63,813 nucleotides of DNA from Gammaproteobacteria bacterium Ga0077554. GTDB lineage: Bacteria > Pseudomonadota > Gammaproteobacteria > Ga0077554 > Ga007554. The notes under the pieces were generated by a model, which did no database searches, was not told the origin of the DNA, and saw nothing but the letters and a program-made list of their open reading frames with translations. The position numbers and the translations under genes were made by a program. The stretch covers positions 1 to 63,813 of the forward strand of contig LNFF01000026.1 in the NCBI GenBank assembly GCA_001464585.1, in the 5' to 3' direction. Shown piece by piece: positions 37,506 to 48,492 of the stretch (its first letter is position 1; every line of letters starts with the position of its first letter).

Positions 37506-37907
37506 ATGAGTTATTTGGATCGCGATACTTTTGGTATGTATAAATCTTATAATGATGACGGCCCTGGACCCACGCTGATGGGTGCCAATACATTGATTGG
37601 AAATGATGTTTATAATCACAAGGATGAAGATCTGGGTGATATTAAAGAAATAATGCTTGATATGCGGAGCGGTAAAGTAGCCTATGCCGTGTTGTCGTTT
37701 GGCGGATTTCTCGGAATGAATGAAAAACTATTCGCCGTACCATGGACAGCTTTGACGCTCGATACTGTTAATGAGCGTTTTATTTTAAACGTGGAAAAAG
37801 ATCGCTTACAGGACGCGCCGGGCTTCGACGAAGATGAATGGCCGGATATGGCAGATTTGTCATGGGCCACTAAAGTGCATACTTATTATGGCACCAAGCC
37901 GTATTAA
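37506..37907 (+). CDS. PRC-barrel domain protein
   Basis: The 133-residue product has one PRC-barrel domain: ANTLIGNDVYNHKDEDLGDI, KEIMLDMRSGKVAYAVLSFG and KLFAVPWTALTLDT. The family is common among small stress-induced proteins. A strong ribosome site AAAGGAGAAAATCATC precedes the ATG, which suggests high expression. It ends with a clear terminator at 37919. Confidence 0.88.
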   Translation: MSYLDRDTFGMYKSYNDDGPGPTLMGANTLIGNDVYNHKDEDLGDIKEIMLDMRSGKVAYAVLSFGGFLGMNEKLFAVPWTALTLDTVNERFILNVEKDRLQDAPGFDEDEWPDMADLSWATKVHTYYGTKPY

Positions 37908-37918
37908 TGTTTCCGGGT

Positions 37919-37960
37919 GTTAAAAGCCGTTGCTCAAGCTGGCTTTTAACACTTTTTTAC
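37919..37960 (+). terminator. Intrinsic terminator of the PRC-barrel gene
   Basis: GTTAAAAGCC and GGCTTTTAAC form a perfect 10-bp stem around a 12-base loop, followed by ACTTTTTTAC. It begins 11 bases after the stop codon. It should end the single-gene transcript. Confidence 0.85.
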
Positions 37961-37982
37961 TGTGGCAAGAATATTCGTAAAA

Positions 37983-38080
37983 CCCCCGCAGCTTGCTGCG
38001 GGGGTTTTTGTCATTCCGGGCGTAGTGAGGAATCTTAAACAAGATCCCCCATTTCGGTTGGGATGACAATAAACGCCGCA
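37983..38080. repeat. Palindromic repeat mosaic before rpsB
   Basis: CCCCCGCAGCTTGCTGCGGGGG (38-fold-type palindrome at 37983-38004) is followed by TTGTCATTCCGGGCG and GGGATGACAATAAACGC, the same unit order as at 21910-22018. The remaining 38081-38418 holds no convincing gene; a short minus-strand frame there is not supported. The last part must carry the rpsB promoter and leader. Confidence 0.75.
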
Positions 38081-38418
38081 GCCGCAAAATTTTTATTACT
38101 CCCAGCCCCTTCGTATTTTGTATTATTTTACGCCACCCCTCCTAATAAGCTAAGATCATCACCCAATGCCTTTTTGATAGTGGCTTTATCGTCATTGATT
38201 GAGTTAAAGGGGCATTTCATGATATAAAGGCAAGTCAATGCTAAAAAACCGTATAAATCGGTAATTTGACAGCAGAACCACCTTAATATCATTATATTTT
38301 GTGTGGAATTAAAATCGCACACACATCGTCACGTGTATCAGGGTGCCTGCCCTTATTTCTGGACAGGTTGATATATGGGGTGTGTGGAGGTTTAACCCTA
38401 ACGATTGGAGTCATTCTC

Positions 38419-39243
38419 ATGGCAGTTGTTTCTATGCGTCAAATGTTGGAAGCGGGCGTGCATTTTGGTCATCAAACCCGTTACTGGCATCCCCGTATGG
38501 CGCCTTATATCTTTGGCGACCGTAACAAAATTCACATTATTAACCTTGAAAAGACCTTGCCGTTGTACAATGATGCCATGAATTTTATTGGTGGCATTGC
38601 CGCGCGCAATGGGAATGTGTTGTTTGTGGGCACCAAGCGTGCTGCACAAGAAATCATTAAAGAAGAAGCCAGCCGTTGTGAAATGCCGTATGTTGACCAG
38701 CGCTGGCTGGGTGGTATGCTGACGAATTTCAAGACCATCAAACAGTCTGTGAAGCGTCTGAAAGAGCTGGAAGCCATGTCTCAAGACGGCACCTTGACCC
38801 GCTTTAATAAAAGAGAAGCGCTGGACTTGACCCGCGAGCTGGAAAAGCTGGAGCGCAGCCTGGGTGGTATTAAAAACATGCGCGGCATTCCTGACGCCGT
38901 GTTTGTCATTGATGTTGGCCATGAAAAAAATGCCGTCAGTGAAGCACGCAAGCTCAATATTCCGGTGATTGGCATAGTTGATACCAACAATGATCCGCAA
39001 GAGATCGAATACCCGATTCCGGGTAATGACGATTCCATTCGCGCCATTGCGCTTTATGTGCGTGGGGTTGCCGACGCGGTTTTGGAAGGTCGTGCTACCC
39101 GTGCAGCAGGGGGCGCAGATGAGTTTATCGAAATGGATGACGAGGCAGCGGCTGCCAAAGCTCCAAGGAAACCTGCCAAGGCTTCCTTGAAAAAGCCAGC
39201 GGCGAAGAAGCGCCCGGCAGCAGGCGCCAGCGACGCAGAGTAA
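38419..39243 (+). CDS. rpsB: 30S ribosomal protein S2
   Basis: The 274-residue protein starts [20 protein letters not shown] and has the usual [35 protein letters not shown] and [20 protein letters not shown]. After residue 240 it carries a Lys/Ala/Pro-rich tail of about 30 residues ([18 protein letters not shown]) that goes beyond the S2 core. ATG 38419 is the family start; the open frame before it is leader. tsf follows after a 323-base spacer. Confidence 0.97.
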   Translation: MAVVSMRQMLEAGVHFGHQTRYWHPRMAPYIFGDRNKIHIINLEKTLPLYNDAMNFIGGIAARNGNVLFVGTKRAAQEIIKEEASRCEMPYVDQRWLGGMLTNFKTIKQSVKRLKELEAMSQDGTLTRFNKREALDLTRELEKLERSLGGIKNMRGIPDAVFVIDVGHEKNAVSEARKLNIPVIGIVDTNNDPQEIEYPIPGNDDSIRAIALYVRGVADAVLEGRATRAAGGADEFIEMDDEAAAAKAPRKPAKASLKKPAAKKRPAAGASDAE

Positions 39244-39258
39244 CAACCACTTGGCAGA

Positions 39259-39293
39259 GACAGTGAGAGGCGGCGTTGTCGCCTCTCACTGTC
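39259..39293 (+). terminator. Perfect hairpin after rpsB
   Basis: GACAGTGAGAGGCG and CGCCTCTCACTGTC form a 14-bp perfect stem with a 7-base loop, 15 bases after the rpsB stop. The T run after it is weak (AATTCAAATAATGCTTTTTG). It may act as an attenuator between rpsB and tsf, as reported for this operon in other bacteria. Confidence 0.7.
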
Positions 39294-39423
39294 AATTCAA
39301 ATAATGCTTTTTGCGTTAAGGATTTGTCTAAAAATTCGCTTTGTCATGTATGGCGCAATCAACAAGCATTCGTGCGTCGAGATGGTGTCTGCTGACACAT
39401 CAATGCGTCCTTGCGCCCGGGCA

Positions 39424-39512
39424 GGCCGCTTTCGGCATCCTGCCTCTGGCGGCGCTTGTGCATCCCTGCACGGTGGATGCCCAAGTGCGGTGGGCGCAGG
39501 GAAGAGCGGCAG
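39424..39512. repeat. Inverted pair of REP-like units in the rpsB-tsf spacer
   Basis: Read on the minus strand, 39424-39472 strongly resembles the 51-bp element of the copper locus: GTGCAGGGATGCAC, then GCCGCCAGAGGCAGGATGCC and AGCGGCC. A more diverged unit in the opposite direction follows (GGATGCCCAAGTGCGG to AGCGGC). Together they can fold into a long imperfect hairpin about 90 bases in length. Confidence 0.6.
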
Positions 39513-39566
39513 CGAAGGGTTCCGCGGGAACCGTCAAAATAATTATTTATTCAATCGAGGTGATGT

Positions 39567-40454
39567 ATGGAAATTACAGCTGCGCTGGTAAGAGAGCTGC
39601 GCGAACGTACCGGCTCCGGCATGATGGAGTGCAAAAAAGCGTTGGTTGAAACCCAGGGGGATATTGATGCTGCCGTGGAGTTAATGCGCAAGACCGGATT
39701 GGCGAAGGCCGACAAAAAATCCGGTCGTGTCGCTGCGGAAGGCGCTGTTATCATACGCCTGAGCGAGGATGCCACTCAGGGCGTCATGGTGGAAATCAAC
39801 AGCGAAACCGACTTTGTTTCCAAGGCCGATGATTTCCTGAATTTTGCTGCGCAAGTCGCGCAGCAGGCGCTTTCCCAAAAACCGGTGGATCTGGGCGCAT
39901 TGCTGGAATTGCCGTTCCAGAATGGCGACGTAAAAACCATTAACACCCGACGCCAGGAATTAGTCGCCAAGATTGGTGAAAACATCAATGTACGGCGCTT
40001 TGTCACGATGCAGTCCCCCGCAGGCGTGGTGGGCAGTTATTTGCATGGCGGCCGCATTGGCGTGCTGGTGGGTTTGAGAGGCGGCAGTGCGGCGGTCGCC
40101 AAAGACATCGCCATGCACGTGGCGGCTAATAAGCCGGTGTGTGTGTCGGCAGAGCAGGTGCCTTCTGATATTGTCGAGAAAGAAAAAGATATTTTTCGCG
40201 CCCAGGCCGCCGAGAGCGGCAAGCCTGCCGCCATCATTGAAAAAATGATCAGTGGTCGCGTCCAGAAATTCCTCGCGGAAATCACCCTGGTGGGTCAGCC
40301 GTTCGTAAAAAATCCTGAGATCACCGTGGAAAAGTTATTGCAGGAAGCCAAGGCCACCGTGATTGGTTTTGAGCGTTTCGAGGTCGGCGAAGGCATCGAA
40401 AAGAAGCAGGAGAACTTTGCTGAAGAAGTAATGGCTCAGGTGCGTGGAGGTTAA
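39567..40454 (+). CDS. tsf: Elongation factor Ts
   Basis: EF-Ts exchanges GDP for GTP on EF-Tu. The 295-residue protein begins [20 protein letters not shown], the UBA-like N-domain, followed by [19 protein letters not shown] and [19 protein letters not shown]. The length is normal for Gammaproteobacteria. A site GAGGTGATGT precedes the ATG. pyrH starts 3 bases after the stop. Confidence 0.97.
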   Translation: MEITAALVRELRERTGSGMMECKKALVETQGDIDAAVELMRKTGLAKADKKSGRVAAEGAVIIRLSEDATQGVMVEINSETDFVSKADDFLNFAAQVAQQALSQKPVDLGALLELPFQNGDVKTINTRRQELVAKIGENINVRRFVTMQSPAGVVGSYLHGGRIGVLVGLRGGSAAVAKDIAMHVAANKPVCVSAEQVPSDIVEKEKDIFRAQAAESGKPAAIIEKMISGRVQKFLAEITLVGQPFVKNPEITVEKLLQEAKATVIGFERFEVGEGIEKKQENFAEEVMAQVRGG

Positions 40455-40457
40455 CGC

Positions 40458-41234
40458 ATGACAGTTGCCAAGAGCCAATTGCCGCCCACGCCCGCATACC
40501 AGCGTATTTTGCTGAAAATCAGCGGCGAAGCATTGATGGGTGATGGTGAATATGGCATTAGCCCTCTAGTGATCAACCGTGTTGCCAATGAAGTCAAAGA
40601 GCTGATTGATCTTGGTGTGCAGGTTGGGATGGTGATCGGCGGGGGTAATATCTGCCGTGGTGCGGGTCTGTCAGCCGCCGGCATGGACCGGGTGACGGGT
40701 GATCACATGGGTATGCTGGCCACGGTGCTGAATGCGTTGGCGATGCAGGATGCGCTGGAGCAAAAAAATGTATACACACGCGTCATGTCGGCGATCAAGA
40801 TTAACCAGATCTGCGAAGACTACATTCGTCGTCGCGCCGTACGCCATTTGGAAAAAGGGCGCGTGGTGATTTTTGCGGCGGGTACGGGTAATCCATTTTT
40901 CACTACCGATTCTGCCGCAAGCCTGCGCGCCATTGAAATAGGCGCAGGCCTGTTGCTCAAGGCGACCAAGGTTGATGGCGTTTATTCTGCTGACCCTGTT
41001 AAAGACCCCACGGCAACACGTTATGAGAGCATGTCGTATGACGAGGTGCTGGAACGCCGCTTGATGGTGATGGATCTCACGGCTATTGTATTGTGCCGCG
41101 ACCATCACATGCCGCTACGCGTTTTTGATATGAACAAATCGGGCGCGCTACGTCGCATTGTGATGGGGGAACACGAGGGTACCCTGATATATGACGGAAC
41201 TCATGGAGGGATACACGGAGATGCGCCGCAATGA
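40458..41234 (+). CDS. pyrH: UMP kinase
   Basis: PyrH phosphorylates UMP to UDP. The 258-residue amino acid kinase-fold protein has [54 protein letters not shown] and [19 protein letters not shown]. It has a slightly longer N-terminus than usual ([15 protein letters not shown]). It overlaps frr by 4 bases. Confidence 0.97.
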   Translation: MTVAKSQLPPTPAYQRILLKISGEALMGDGEYGISPLVINRVANEVKELIDLGVQVGMVIGGGNICRGAGLSAAGMDRVTGDHMGMLATVLNALAMQDALEQKNVYTRVMSAIKINQICEDYIRRRAVRHLEKGRVVIFAAGTGNPFFTTDSAASLRAIEIGAGLLLKATKVDGVYSADPVKDPTATRYESMSYDEVLERRLMVMDLTAIVLCRDHHMPLRVFDMNKSGALRRIVMGEHEGTLIYDGTHGGIHGDAPQ

Positions 41235-41788
41235 TGGATAATCTTAAAAAAAACGCGCTCGCCCGTATGCTCAAGAGCATTGATGCCTTGAAAGAGGAGC
41301 TATCCAGGATTCGCACTGGCCGTGCGAGCGCCGGTATTTTGGATCATGTCACCGTAGACTATTTCGGAAACCAGGTACCCATTAGCCAGGCCGCAACTAT
41401 CACTGTTGCCGATGCCCGTAATCTGCTGGTTACGCCATGGGACAAGAAAATGGTGCCGGTGATTGAAAAGGCGATTTTGACTTCCAATCTGGGCCTGAAT
41501 CCGGTGAGTGCAGGTACGGCGCTACGTATACCGTTGCCATCCATGACCGAAGATCGTCGTCGTGATTTGATTAAACAGGCACGCGCTGCGGCTGAAAATG
41601 GCCGTGTTGCAGTGCGTGGTGTGCGACGTGATGCGAATAGTGAACTCAAGGATGCGTTAAAAAAGAAAGTGATCTCCGAAGATGATGAGCGGCGCGCCCA
41701 GGATGAAATTCAAAAAATCACCGACAAAAATATTGCGGAAATTGACAAACTTCTCGCCGCTAAAGAAAAAGATTTAATGGAAATTTAA
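41231..41788 (+). CDS. frr: Ribosome recycling factor
   Basis: RRF splits post-termination ribosomes with EF-G. The 185-residue protein shows [38 protein letters not shown] and a C-terminal coiled arm [19 protein letters not shown]. Its ATG overlaps the pyrH stop (ATGATGG), which indicates coupling. The usual start in relatives matches either of the first two Met codons. Confidence 0.97.
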   Translation: MMDNLKKNALARMLKSIDALKEELSRIRTGRASAGILDHVTVDYFGNQVPISQAATITVADARNLLVTPWDKKMVPVIEKAILTSNLGLNPVSAGTALRIPLPSMTEDRRRDLIKQARAAAENGRVAVRGVRRDANSELKDALKKKVISEDDERRAQDEIQKITDKNIAEIDKLLAAKEKDLMEI

Positions 41789-41852
41789 AATCAAAATTCT
41801 CGTTATCAATTTGTGTGTTCCTCCCGCTCATACAGGCGTTGCTTGAATCGGC

Positions 41853-42659
41853 ATGTCCACTCCGGTAAATAATGCCCGCCGCATAGAATCAATTCCGCGC
41901 CATGTGGCAATGATCATGGATGGTAATGGCCGCTGGGCAAAGAAGCGTTTTTTACCGCGTATCGCCGGACATCGTGCGGGGGTAGAAACTGTCCGTAACG
42001 CTGTGCGGGTTTGTGGTCAGCACGGCATTGAAGTGTTGACCCTGTTTGCATTCAGCAGTGAAAACTGGCGACGCCCCCAATCTGAGGTAAGTTTGCTGAT
42101 GGATCTGTTCTTGACGGCGCTGGGACGTGAAACCCGCCGTTTGCATGAGAACAAGGTGCGGCTGAAAATTATTGGCGAGCGCGGTGGATTTTCCGGGAAG
42201 CTGCAAGAAAAAATTATTGAAGCGGAGCGGCTCACAGCCGCTAATTCTGGCCTGACACTGGTGATAGCGGCTAATTATGGTGGGCGTTGGGATATTGCAC
42301 AAGCTGCCCGGGCAGTTGCGCAAAAGGTGCAGGCGCAGCAAATGACGGTGTCACAGATCACTGAAGAGACCCTGGAGCAACATTTGTCAATGGCGGGATT
42401 GCCGGAACCGGATTTGTTTATTCGCACGGGCGGCGAAGAGCGCATCAGCAATTTTTTGTTGTGGCAACTTGCCTACACAGAATTTTATTTTACCGATACC
42501 TTATGGCCGGATTTTAGCGCCAGTCTTTTTGAGGATGCCCTGATGTCCTTTTCAAAACGGCAACGCCGTTTTGGGCGTACGGGAGATCAGGTAGAGCTTG
42601 AAAAACAGGCTACGACCATACCCCCGAAAACACCCCCTGGAGAGGATACCCGTGCTTAA
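41853..42659 (+). CDS. uppS: Undecaprenyl diphosphate synthase
   Basis: UppS extends FPP to the C55 carrier lipid needed for peptidoglycan. The 268-residue cis-prenyltransferase has IPRHVAMIMDGNGRWAKKR with the catalytic Asp, FAFSSENWRRP, and the C-terminal LPEPDLFIRTGGEERISNFL with LWQLAYTEFYF. The C-terminus has a short extra tail. Its last 8 bases overlap the GTG start of cdsA. Confidence 0.96.
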   Translation: MSTPVNNARRIESIPRHVAMIMDGNGRWAKKRFLPRIAGHRAGVETVRNAVRVCGQHGIEVLTLFAFSSENWRRPQSEVSLLMDLFLTALGRETRRLHENKVRLKIIGERGGFSGKLQEKIIEAERLTAANSGLTLVIAANYGGRWDIAQAARAVAQKVQAQQMTVSQITEETLEQHLSMAGLPEPDLFIRTGGEERISNFLLWQLAYTEFYFTDTLWPDFSASLFEDALMSFSKRQRRFGRTGDQVELEKQATTIPPKTPPGEDTRA

Positions 42660-43470
42660 GCAACGTTTGTTGACGGCCGCACTGCTGATTCCGCTCATGG
42701 TGGCTGCGATTTTGTTTCTACCTAACGGCGTGTTTGCCATTGTGCTGGGTTTGATTGCTGTCATTGGCTTGTGGGAATGGGCGGGTTTGATGGGTATTGA
42801 ACCGTTCTGGGATCGCTGGGTATATGTCATGCTGGTGCTGCCGCTGATGTGGACGGCGGGCTTTGTGCCAGAGGGTTTTTTGATCGTAACCTATGTGGGG
42901 GCGGCCGGATGGTTAGTGGGTCTGGTGATGGTGATGTGGTTTAATTCTCGTCCTTCAGCAATACCCCCTAATTGGGCGGTGGGGGGTATTTCCGGTGCAT
43001 TCGTGGTAGTGCCGGCATGGATGGCGTTAGTGATCCTGCATGGCGGGAAGGGTTATGGGCCACATTATGTGCTGTTTTTGATGGTGCTGGTGTGGCTGGC
43101 TGATACTGCCGCTTATTTTGCCGGGCGTTACTTTGGCACTCACAAACTGGCTGCGAATGTCAGCCCCGGTAAAACCTGGGAAGGGGTGTGGGGCGCGCTG
43201 TCAATAGCGCTGATTCTCTCATTAACCGGCGGACATTTTCTGGGCATTGGCGCTGAAAAACTGCCGATGTTTGTTTCACTGTGTGTTATCACGGTAGCAT
43301 TTTCAGTGGTGGGGGATTTATTTGAAAGCATGTTTAAACGGCGGGTCGGCGTAAAAGACAGCAGTAATCTTTTGCCAGGGCACGGTGGCATCATGGATCG
43401 TATCGATAGCCTGACGGCGGCGGCTCCCATCTTTACTGCCGGGTTGATCTTGATGGAGTCGGTGGGTTGA
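42652..43470 (+). CDS. cdsA: Phosphatidate cytidylyltransferase
   Basis: CdsA makes CDP-diacylglycerol for all phospholipids. The 272-residue membrane protein has about eight hydrophobic segments and ends with the family motif [23 protein letters not shown] 42652 ([15 protein letters not shown] after it) is chosen because CTGGAGAGGATACCC precedes it; the longer ATG at 42598 lies well inside uppS. It overlaps dxr by 4 bases. Confidence 0.95.
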   Translation: MLKQRLLTAALLIPLMVAAILFLPNGVFAIVLGLIAVIGLWEWAGLMGIEPFWDRWVYVMLVLPLMWTAGFVPEGFLIVTYVGAAGWLVGLVMVMWFNSRPSAIPPNWAVGGISGAFVVVPAWMALVILHGGKGYGPHYVLFLMVLVWLADTAAYFAGRYFGTHKLAANVSPGKTWEGVWGALSIALILSLTGGHFLGIGAEKLPMFVSLCVITVAFSVVGDLFESMFKRRVGVKDSSNLLPGHGGIMDRIDSLTAAAPIFTAGLILMESVG

Positions 43471-44687
43471 TTGGGATTACCGTGTTGGGCGCTACCGGCT
43501 CGATCGGTGTCAGCACACTGGATGTTTTATCACGTCACCCCGATCGTTACCATATCGTCGCACTCACCGCTAATAATGATGTCGAAAGGCTTTACCAGCA
43601 ATGCCTGGCGCATCGCCCCGCCTATGCGGTGATGGCCGATGCGGATGCCGCGCAACGTCTGCGCGCCAGGCTGCATCCGCAGCATCCTGATATTGAAATC
43701 CTGTCGGGCATCACCGGGCTGGAAACCGTTGCCGCCTTGCCGCAGGTGGATTACGTCATGGCGGCCATTGTCGGCGCGGCAGGTTTGTTGCCGACGCTGG
43801 CGGCAGCGCGCTCGGGTAAGCGCGTGATGCTGGCCAACAAGGAAGCCCTGGTCATGGCGGGGCAGATTTTCATGGATGAAATCCGGCGCCATAATGCCGA
43901 GTTATTGCCGGTGGACAGTGAACATAATGCTATTTTTCAATCCATGCCCACCGACATCACCGCTGGTCTGGATGCTGCCGGTGTGCAGCGTATTTTGCTC
44001 ACCGCTTCTGGCGGACCTTTTCGTACCCTTGCATTGTCCAAACTTCACGATGTAACCCCTGATCAGGCCTGCGCACACCCTAACTGGGTGATGGGGCGTA
44101 AAATATCGGTGGATTCCGCAACGATGATGAACAAAGGGCTGGAAGTTATTGAGGCGTGCTGGTTATTTAATGCCACTCCTGACAGGATTGAAGTGGTGCT
44201 GCATCCGCAAAGTGTTGTTCACTCTATGGTTGAATATAAAGATGGTTCGATTCTGGCGCAGTTGGGCAGCCCGGATATGCGCACGCCGATTGCTTATGCG
44301 TTGGCGTGGCCAGAACGTATTGACTCAGGAGTTACACCCTTGAATCTTTTTGACATTGGCCGTCTGGATTTTGAGCGGCCGGATCTGACACGTTTTCCCT
44401 GTTTGCGACTCGCCTATGAGGCGATGCAGGCAGGCGGCACCGCCGCCGCGATTTTGAATGCGGCAAATGAGGTCGCGGTGGCGGCGTTTCTCGCGGGTAA
44501 ATTAAAATTCACAGCGATTGCTGCGGTGGTCGAAACCACGCTGGCGAATGTTTCCGCGCACGCGGCTATCTCCCTGGAAGTGGTATTGGCAGATGACGCT
44601 TTAGCGCGCGAAAGCGCACAGCGTTCTATCGCGGACGCGATGCAATCACGTGGCGCGAATGTGCTGCAAGGGCGTGGCGCGATATGA
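43467..44687 (+). CDS. dxr: 1-deoxy-D-xylulose 5-phosphate reductoisomerase
   Basis: Dxr makes MEP in the non-mevalonate isoprenoid pathway. The 406-residue protein has the NADPH site [40 protein letters not shown] and LTASGGPFR, then [20 protein letters not shown]. The start appears to be TTG 43467 in a TTGA overlap with the cdsA stop; no ATG or GTG lies at a suitable place. It overlaps rseP by 4 bases. Confidence 0.95.
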   Translation: MIGITVLGATGSIGVSTLDVLSRHPDRYHIVALTANNDVERLYQQCLAHRPAYAVMADADAAQRLRARLHPQHPDIEILSGITGLETVAALPQVDYVMAAIVGAAGLLPTLAAARSGKRVMLANKEALVMAGQIFMDEIRRHNAELLPVDSEHNAIFQSMPTDITAGLDAAGVQRILLTASGGPFRTLALSKLHDVTPDQACAHPNWVMGRKISVDSATMMNKGLEVIEACWLFNATPDRIEVVLHPQSVVHSMVEYKDGSILAQLGSPDMRTPIAYALAWPERIDSGVTPLNLFDIGRLDFERPDLTRFPCLRLAYEAMQAGGTAAAILNAANEVAVAAFLAGKLKFTAIAAVVETTLANVSAHAAISLEVVLADDALARESAQRSIADAMQSRGANVLQGRGAI

Positions 44688-46084
44688 TGAATACCGTGTT
44701 GTCGTCGGTTTTTTTCTTCATCGTGGCGCTCGGCATACTGATCACCATCCACGAGTTCGGCCATTATTGGGTGGCGCGAAAAATGGGCGTGAAAGTGCTG
44801 CGCTTCTCGATCGGCTTTGGCAAACCCTTGTGGACACATCACGGCAAAGTCGATAACACCGAATATGTCATCGCGGCTATTCCCCTGGGCGGCTATGTCA
44901 AAATGCTCGACGAGCGCGAAGCGCCAGTGGCGCCGCATGAATTGCATCGCGCCTTTAACCGCCAGCCGTTACGCAGCCGCTTTGCGATTGTGTTTGCGGG
45001 TCCGCTGTTTAATTTTTTATTGGCCATTCTGGTTTATTGGGCGATTTTCATTATCGGCATCAGCGGTCTTAAGCCGGTGGTCGGTATGGTGGCACCCAAC
45101 TCTATCGCGCACAGCAGCGGTTTACAGGTGGGTGATGTCATAGTCGAAGTGAATGGCAAAATCACTCCCACTTGGGAAACCGTGGTGTTGTCCATGCTGG
45201 ATAGAGCGCTGGAACAGCAGGCGGTAACGATCAAGGTGCGTGATAGTGCTCAACGTGATGTGATACGTAACCTGAACTTAACCACCATCACCGGCAGCGA
45301 TCTGGATCAGGGAAATCTGCTGGAAAGTATTGGCATTACACCGTCTCGCCCGAAACTGCCTGCCATTTTGGGGCAACTTGAAGAGGGTGGCCCCGCGCAA
45401 CAGGCGGGCTTACAGGTGGGTGATAAAATCATCGCCGTGGATGGGCAGCCAGTTGCTGATTGGGATGCTTGGGTAGCGTATGTGCGTCCCCGCGCCAACC
45501 AGATGATACGCGTCGACATTGAGCGGAGCCGTGTTACAGATGCTGGCAGGGCGCTTGAGCGTCAGGTATTTCAGGTGCGCCCCGCTGCCGTGACGACCAA
45601 AGACGGCACGATTGGACGCATTGGCGTGGGCGTGAAAGTGCCCGATGAATTACCCGCAGAATTACAGTCAATATTACGTTATTCGCCCGGCGAAGCTATC
45701 ATGCCAGCGATAATAAAAACCTGGGATATGTCAGTGTTGACACTGCGCATGTTATATAAAATGATCACCGGCATGCTCTCGGCAACCAATCTCAGTGGCC
45801 CTATCAGTATCGCGCAATATGCCGGCTCTTCTGCGGATGCCGGGTTCGTGGCGTTTCTGGGTTTTCTGGCGATTGTCAGCATTAGCCTGGGGGTGCTCAA
45901 TCTGTTGCCGATCCCGCTGCTGGATGGTGGACACCTTATGTACTATCTTATTGAAGCAGTAAAGGGTAGCCCGGTCTCAGATGATGCCCAGATATTAGGC
46001 CAGCGGGTGGGGATTGCGTTGCTCGGAACGCTGATGATTTTTGCCTTTTATAATGATCTTACGCGTTTGTTTGGCCCGCAGTAA
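44684..46084 (+). CDS. rseP: Site-2 protease RseP
   Basis: RseP cuts the anti-sigma factor RseA and leftover signal peptides within the inner membrane. The 466-residue protein has the zinc site [13 protein letters not shown] near residue 24, two PDZ domains ([20 protein letters not shown] and [20 protein letters not shown]), and the second metal motif [16 protein letters not shown] near 410. Its ATG overlaps the dxr stop. It is followed by bamA, as usual. Confidence 0.95.
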   Translation: MMNTVLSSVFFFIVALGILITIHEFGHYWVARKMGVKVLRFSIGFGKPLWTHHGKVDNTEYVIAAIPLGGYVKMLDEREAPVAPHELHRAFNRQPLRSRFAIVFAGPLFNFLLAILVYWAIFIIGISGLKPVVGMVAPNSIAHSSGLQVGDVIVEVNGKITPTWETVVLSMLDRALEQQAVTIKVRDSAQRDVIRNLNLTTITGSDLDQGNLLESIGITPSRPKLPAILGQLEEGGPAQQAGLQVGDKIIAVDGQPVADWDAWVAYVRPRANQMIRVDIERSRVTDAGRALERQVFQVRPAAVTTKDGTIGRIGVGVKVPDELPAELQSILRYSPGEAIMPAIIKTWDMSVLTLRMLYKMITGMLSATNLSGPISIAQYAGSSADAGFVAFLGFLAIVSISLGVLNLLPIPLLDGGHLMYYLIEAVKGSPVSDDAQILGQRVGIALLGTLMIFAFYNDLTRLFGPQ

Positions 46085-46123
46085 TCACGAAAACTTAATT
46101 CATCAAAAAGTCTGGATAATTAA

Positions 46124-48469
46124 ATGAGAGTTTGCACAAGAAGGATCTGTTTTTTCTCGCCATCTATGCCATCTATTAAGGGCTGGTTTCAGCGAGTGGG
46201 CCCATTATTGATGCTGGGGCCAATGTTGCTGGCATCGCCACTGGCATGGGCCATCACTCCCTTTGTTATCAAAGAGATCAAGCTGGATGGATTGCAGCGC
46301 ATTTCCCCCGGCACAGTATTTAATTATTTGCCGGTAAGTGTAGGCGAAACGCTGGATGATGCCCGCTCTGCGGAAGCGATCCGCGTCTTGTTCAAGACTG
46401 GATTTTTTGAAGATGTACGGCTGGCGAGCGAGGGTGACGTGCTGGTTATTGTCCTCAAAGAACGGCCTACCATTGCCAGCATCAAAATTGTCGGCAACAA
46501 GGATATAAAATCAGAAGACTTGACCAAGGCAATGAAGCAGATTGGCTTGGTGGAAGGCGATGTGCTTAATCGTTCCGCGCTTGACAAGGTAGAGCGCGAG
46601 TTGCAACGGCAGTATTTCAGCCAGGGCAAATATGGCGTCAAAATCAAGGTATCGGTTAAGCCCCTCGACCTTAACCGCGTCGATCTGGGCATTGACATAA
46701 CGGAAGGCACGTCCGCCAAAATCGCCCATATTAACATCGTAGGCAATCAGGTGTTCAGCGATAAAGATCTGATAAAAAACTTCGAATTAAGCACTGACAC
46801 CCTGTTTTCATTTTTTACCAGCAGTGATCAATATTCAAAGCAAAAGCTGGCCGCTGATCTGGAAACGCTGCGTTCATATTATCTGGATCGGGGCTATATC
46901 AATTTCAATATTGATTCTACGCCCGTGTCTATCTCCCCAGACAAAAGTAGTGTTTATATCACTATCAATGTTACCGAAGGCGAACAGTTTACCGTTAGCG
47001 AGGTCAAGCTGGCAGGTGATCTTGTGGTGAGTGAGGCCGAATTACGCAAGCTTATTACATTGTCTGCAGGCACTGTATTTTCGCGCAAGGCCGTCACTGA
47101 AAGCTCATCCCAAATTGCCGAACGTTTGGGCGTTGAAGGGTATGCCTTTGCCAACGTCAATCCCGTGCCGGAAATTGATAAGCAGAATAATCGTGTCATC
47201 GTCACGTTTGCTATTGATCCTGCTAAACGTATCTATGTGCGTCGCATTAATATTGAAGGCAATACCAAAACACGCGATGAAGTGATACGGCGTGAACTCC
47301 GCCAAATGGAAGGCGGCTTATTGACCACCGACAAAATCAACCGCTCACGAATACGCTTGCAAAGATTGGGATATTTTCAGGATGTCAATATCGAAACCCC
47401 GGCGGTGCCCGGCGCGCCTGACCAGGTAGATGTCAACGTCAGCGTCACCGAGCGATCGCTTGGCACCTTGACTGCGGCGGTCGGGTTTTCACAGGTGCAA
47501 GGTTTGCTGCTCAGCGCCAGCATTACCCAGGACAATTTTTTGGGGAGCGGCAAACGCATCAGCGCCGAAATTAACAATAGCCGGGTCAATACCGTCTACA
47601 GTTTTGCCTATACTAATCCATATTATACGGAAGATGGGGTAAGTCGCGGTTTTCGTGGGTTTTTCAGGCAAACTGATGCAACCCGCCTGAATGTGGGCAG
47701 TTTTACTTCAGATGTCTTTGGTGCAGGCGTTAATTATGGTTTTCCGCTTTCCGAGCACGATACCGGGCGATTAAGCCTTGATTATGAGAATACTTTTATC
47801 AAAACCACCGCCTTTACGCCGCCGTCTTATATCGACTTCATTAATGCAAATGCGGATACTTTTGATATAATCAAATTGTCGCTGGGATGGTCGCACGACA
47901 CCCGCAATCGCGCTATCTTTGCTGACCGGGGCATGTTGCAGAACCTGTCTTCTGAAATTGCATTGCCGGGCAGTGGGCTGGAATTTTACAAAGTTTCATC
48001 ACGTACCCAGGTCTATTATCCATTGACGCGCAATCTCACCCTGTTGTTAAATGGTGAGTTGGCTTATGGCGATAGTTATGGCAAGACCACCGAGCTACCG
48101 TTTTTTGAACGGTTTTATGCAGGTGGAGCGTACTCTGTGCGAGGTTATCAGGCTAACAGCCTGGGAGCGAGGGAGGGTGATCGGGCGGTGGGCGGCACCG
48201 TAAAACTGGTAGGGAATGTCGAAGTGATTTTTCCCGCGCCGTTTCTTGAAGATAGCAAATCCTTTCGCATGAGCGCTTTTTTTGATGCGGGCAGTGTTTA
48301 CCCTAGTGTAGAGCAGATTGACACAGAAGCTCTGCGTTATTCAGTAGGTGTTTCGGCGATCTGGTTGTCTCCTTTAGGCCCCCTGACGTTTAACTTGTCA
48401 AAACCACTGAACAGTAAAGAAGGTGATTCTACGCAATCCTTCCAGTTCTCGTTGGGAACATTTTTCTGA
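46124..48469 (+). CDS. bamA: Outer membrane assembly factor BamA
   Basis: BamA is the core of the outer-membrane beta-barrel insertion machine. The 781-residue precursor has a signal peptide ending LASPLAWAI, five POTRA domains over about residues 45-440 (first: FVIKEIKLDGLQRISPGTVF) and a 16-strand barrel with the lid-lock motif VRGYQANSLG and a C-terminal Phe (FSLGTFF). The first 14 residues are unusual; ATG 46166 (MPSIKGWFQR) may be the true start. skp follows after 23 bases. Confidence 0.96.
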   Translation: MRVCTRRICFFSPSMPSIKGWFQRVGPLLMLGPMLLASPLAWAITPFVIKEIKLDGLQRISPGTVFNYLPVSVGETLDDARSAEAIRVLFKTGFFEDVRLASEGDVLVIVLKERPTIASIKIVGNKDIKSEDLTKAMKQIGLVEGDVLNRSALDKVERELQRQYFSQGKYGVKIKVSVKPLDLNRVDLGIDITEGTSAKIAHINIVGNQVFSDKDLIKNFELSTDTLFSFFTSSDQYSKQKLAADLETLRSYYLDRGYINFNIDSTPVSISPDKSSVYITINVTEGEQFTVSEVKLAGDLVVSEAELRKLITLSAGTVFSRKAVTESSSQIAERLGVEGYAFANVNPVPEIDKQNNRVIVTFAIDPAKRIYVRRINIEGNTKTRDEVIRRELRQMEGGLLTTDKINRSRIRLQRLGYFQDVNIETPAVPGAPDQVDVNVSVTERSLGTLTAAVGFSQVQGLLLSASITQDNFLGSGKRISAEINNSRVNTVYSFAYTNPYYTEDGVSRGFRGFFRQTDATRLNVGSFTSDVFGAGVNYGFPLSEHDTGRLSLDYENTFIKTTAFTPPSYIDFINANADTFDIIKLSLGWSHDTRNRAIFADRGMLQNLSSEIALPGSGLEFYKVSSRTQVYYPLTRNLTLLLNGELAYGDSYGKTTELPFFERFYAGGAYSVRGYQANSLGAREGDRAVGGTVKLVGNVEVIFPAPFLEDSKSFRMSAFFDAGSVYPSVEQIDTEALRYSVGVSAIWLSPLGPLTFNLSKPLNSKEGDSTQSFQFSLGTFF

Positions 48470-48492
48470 AATTTAATGATGGAGTACGAACC

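Noticed and set aside
38128..38322. 64-residue minus-strand frame before rpsB as a gene
   Set aside because: No ribosome site, no recognised family, and it lies in the rpsB leader region; kept only as a low-interest note.
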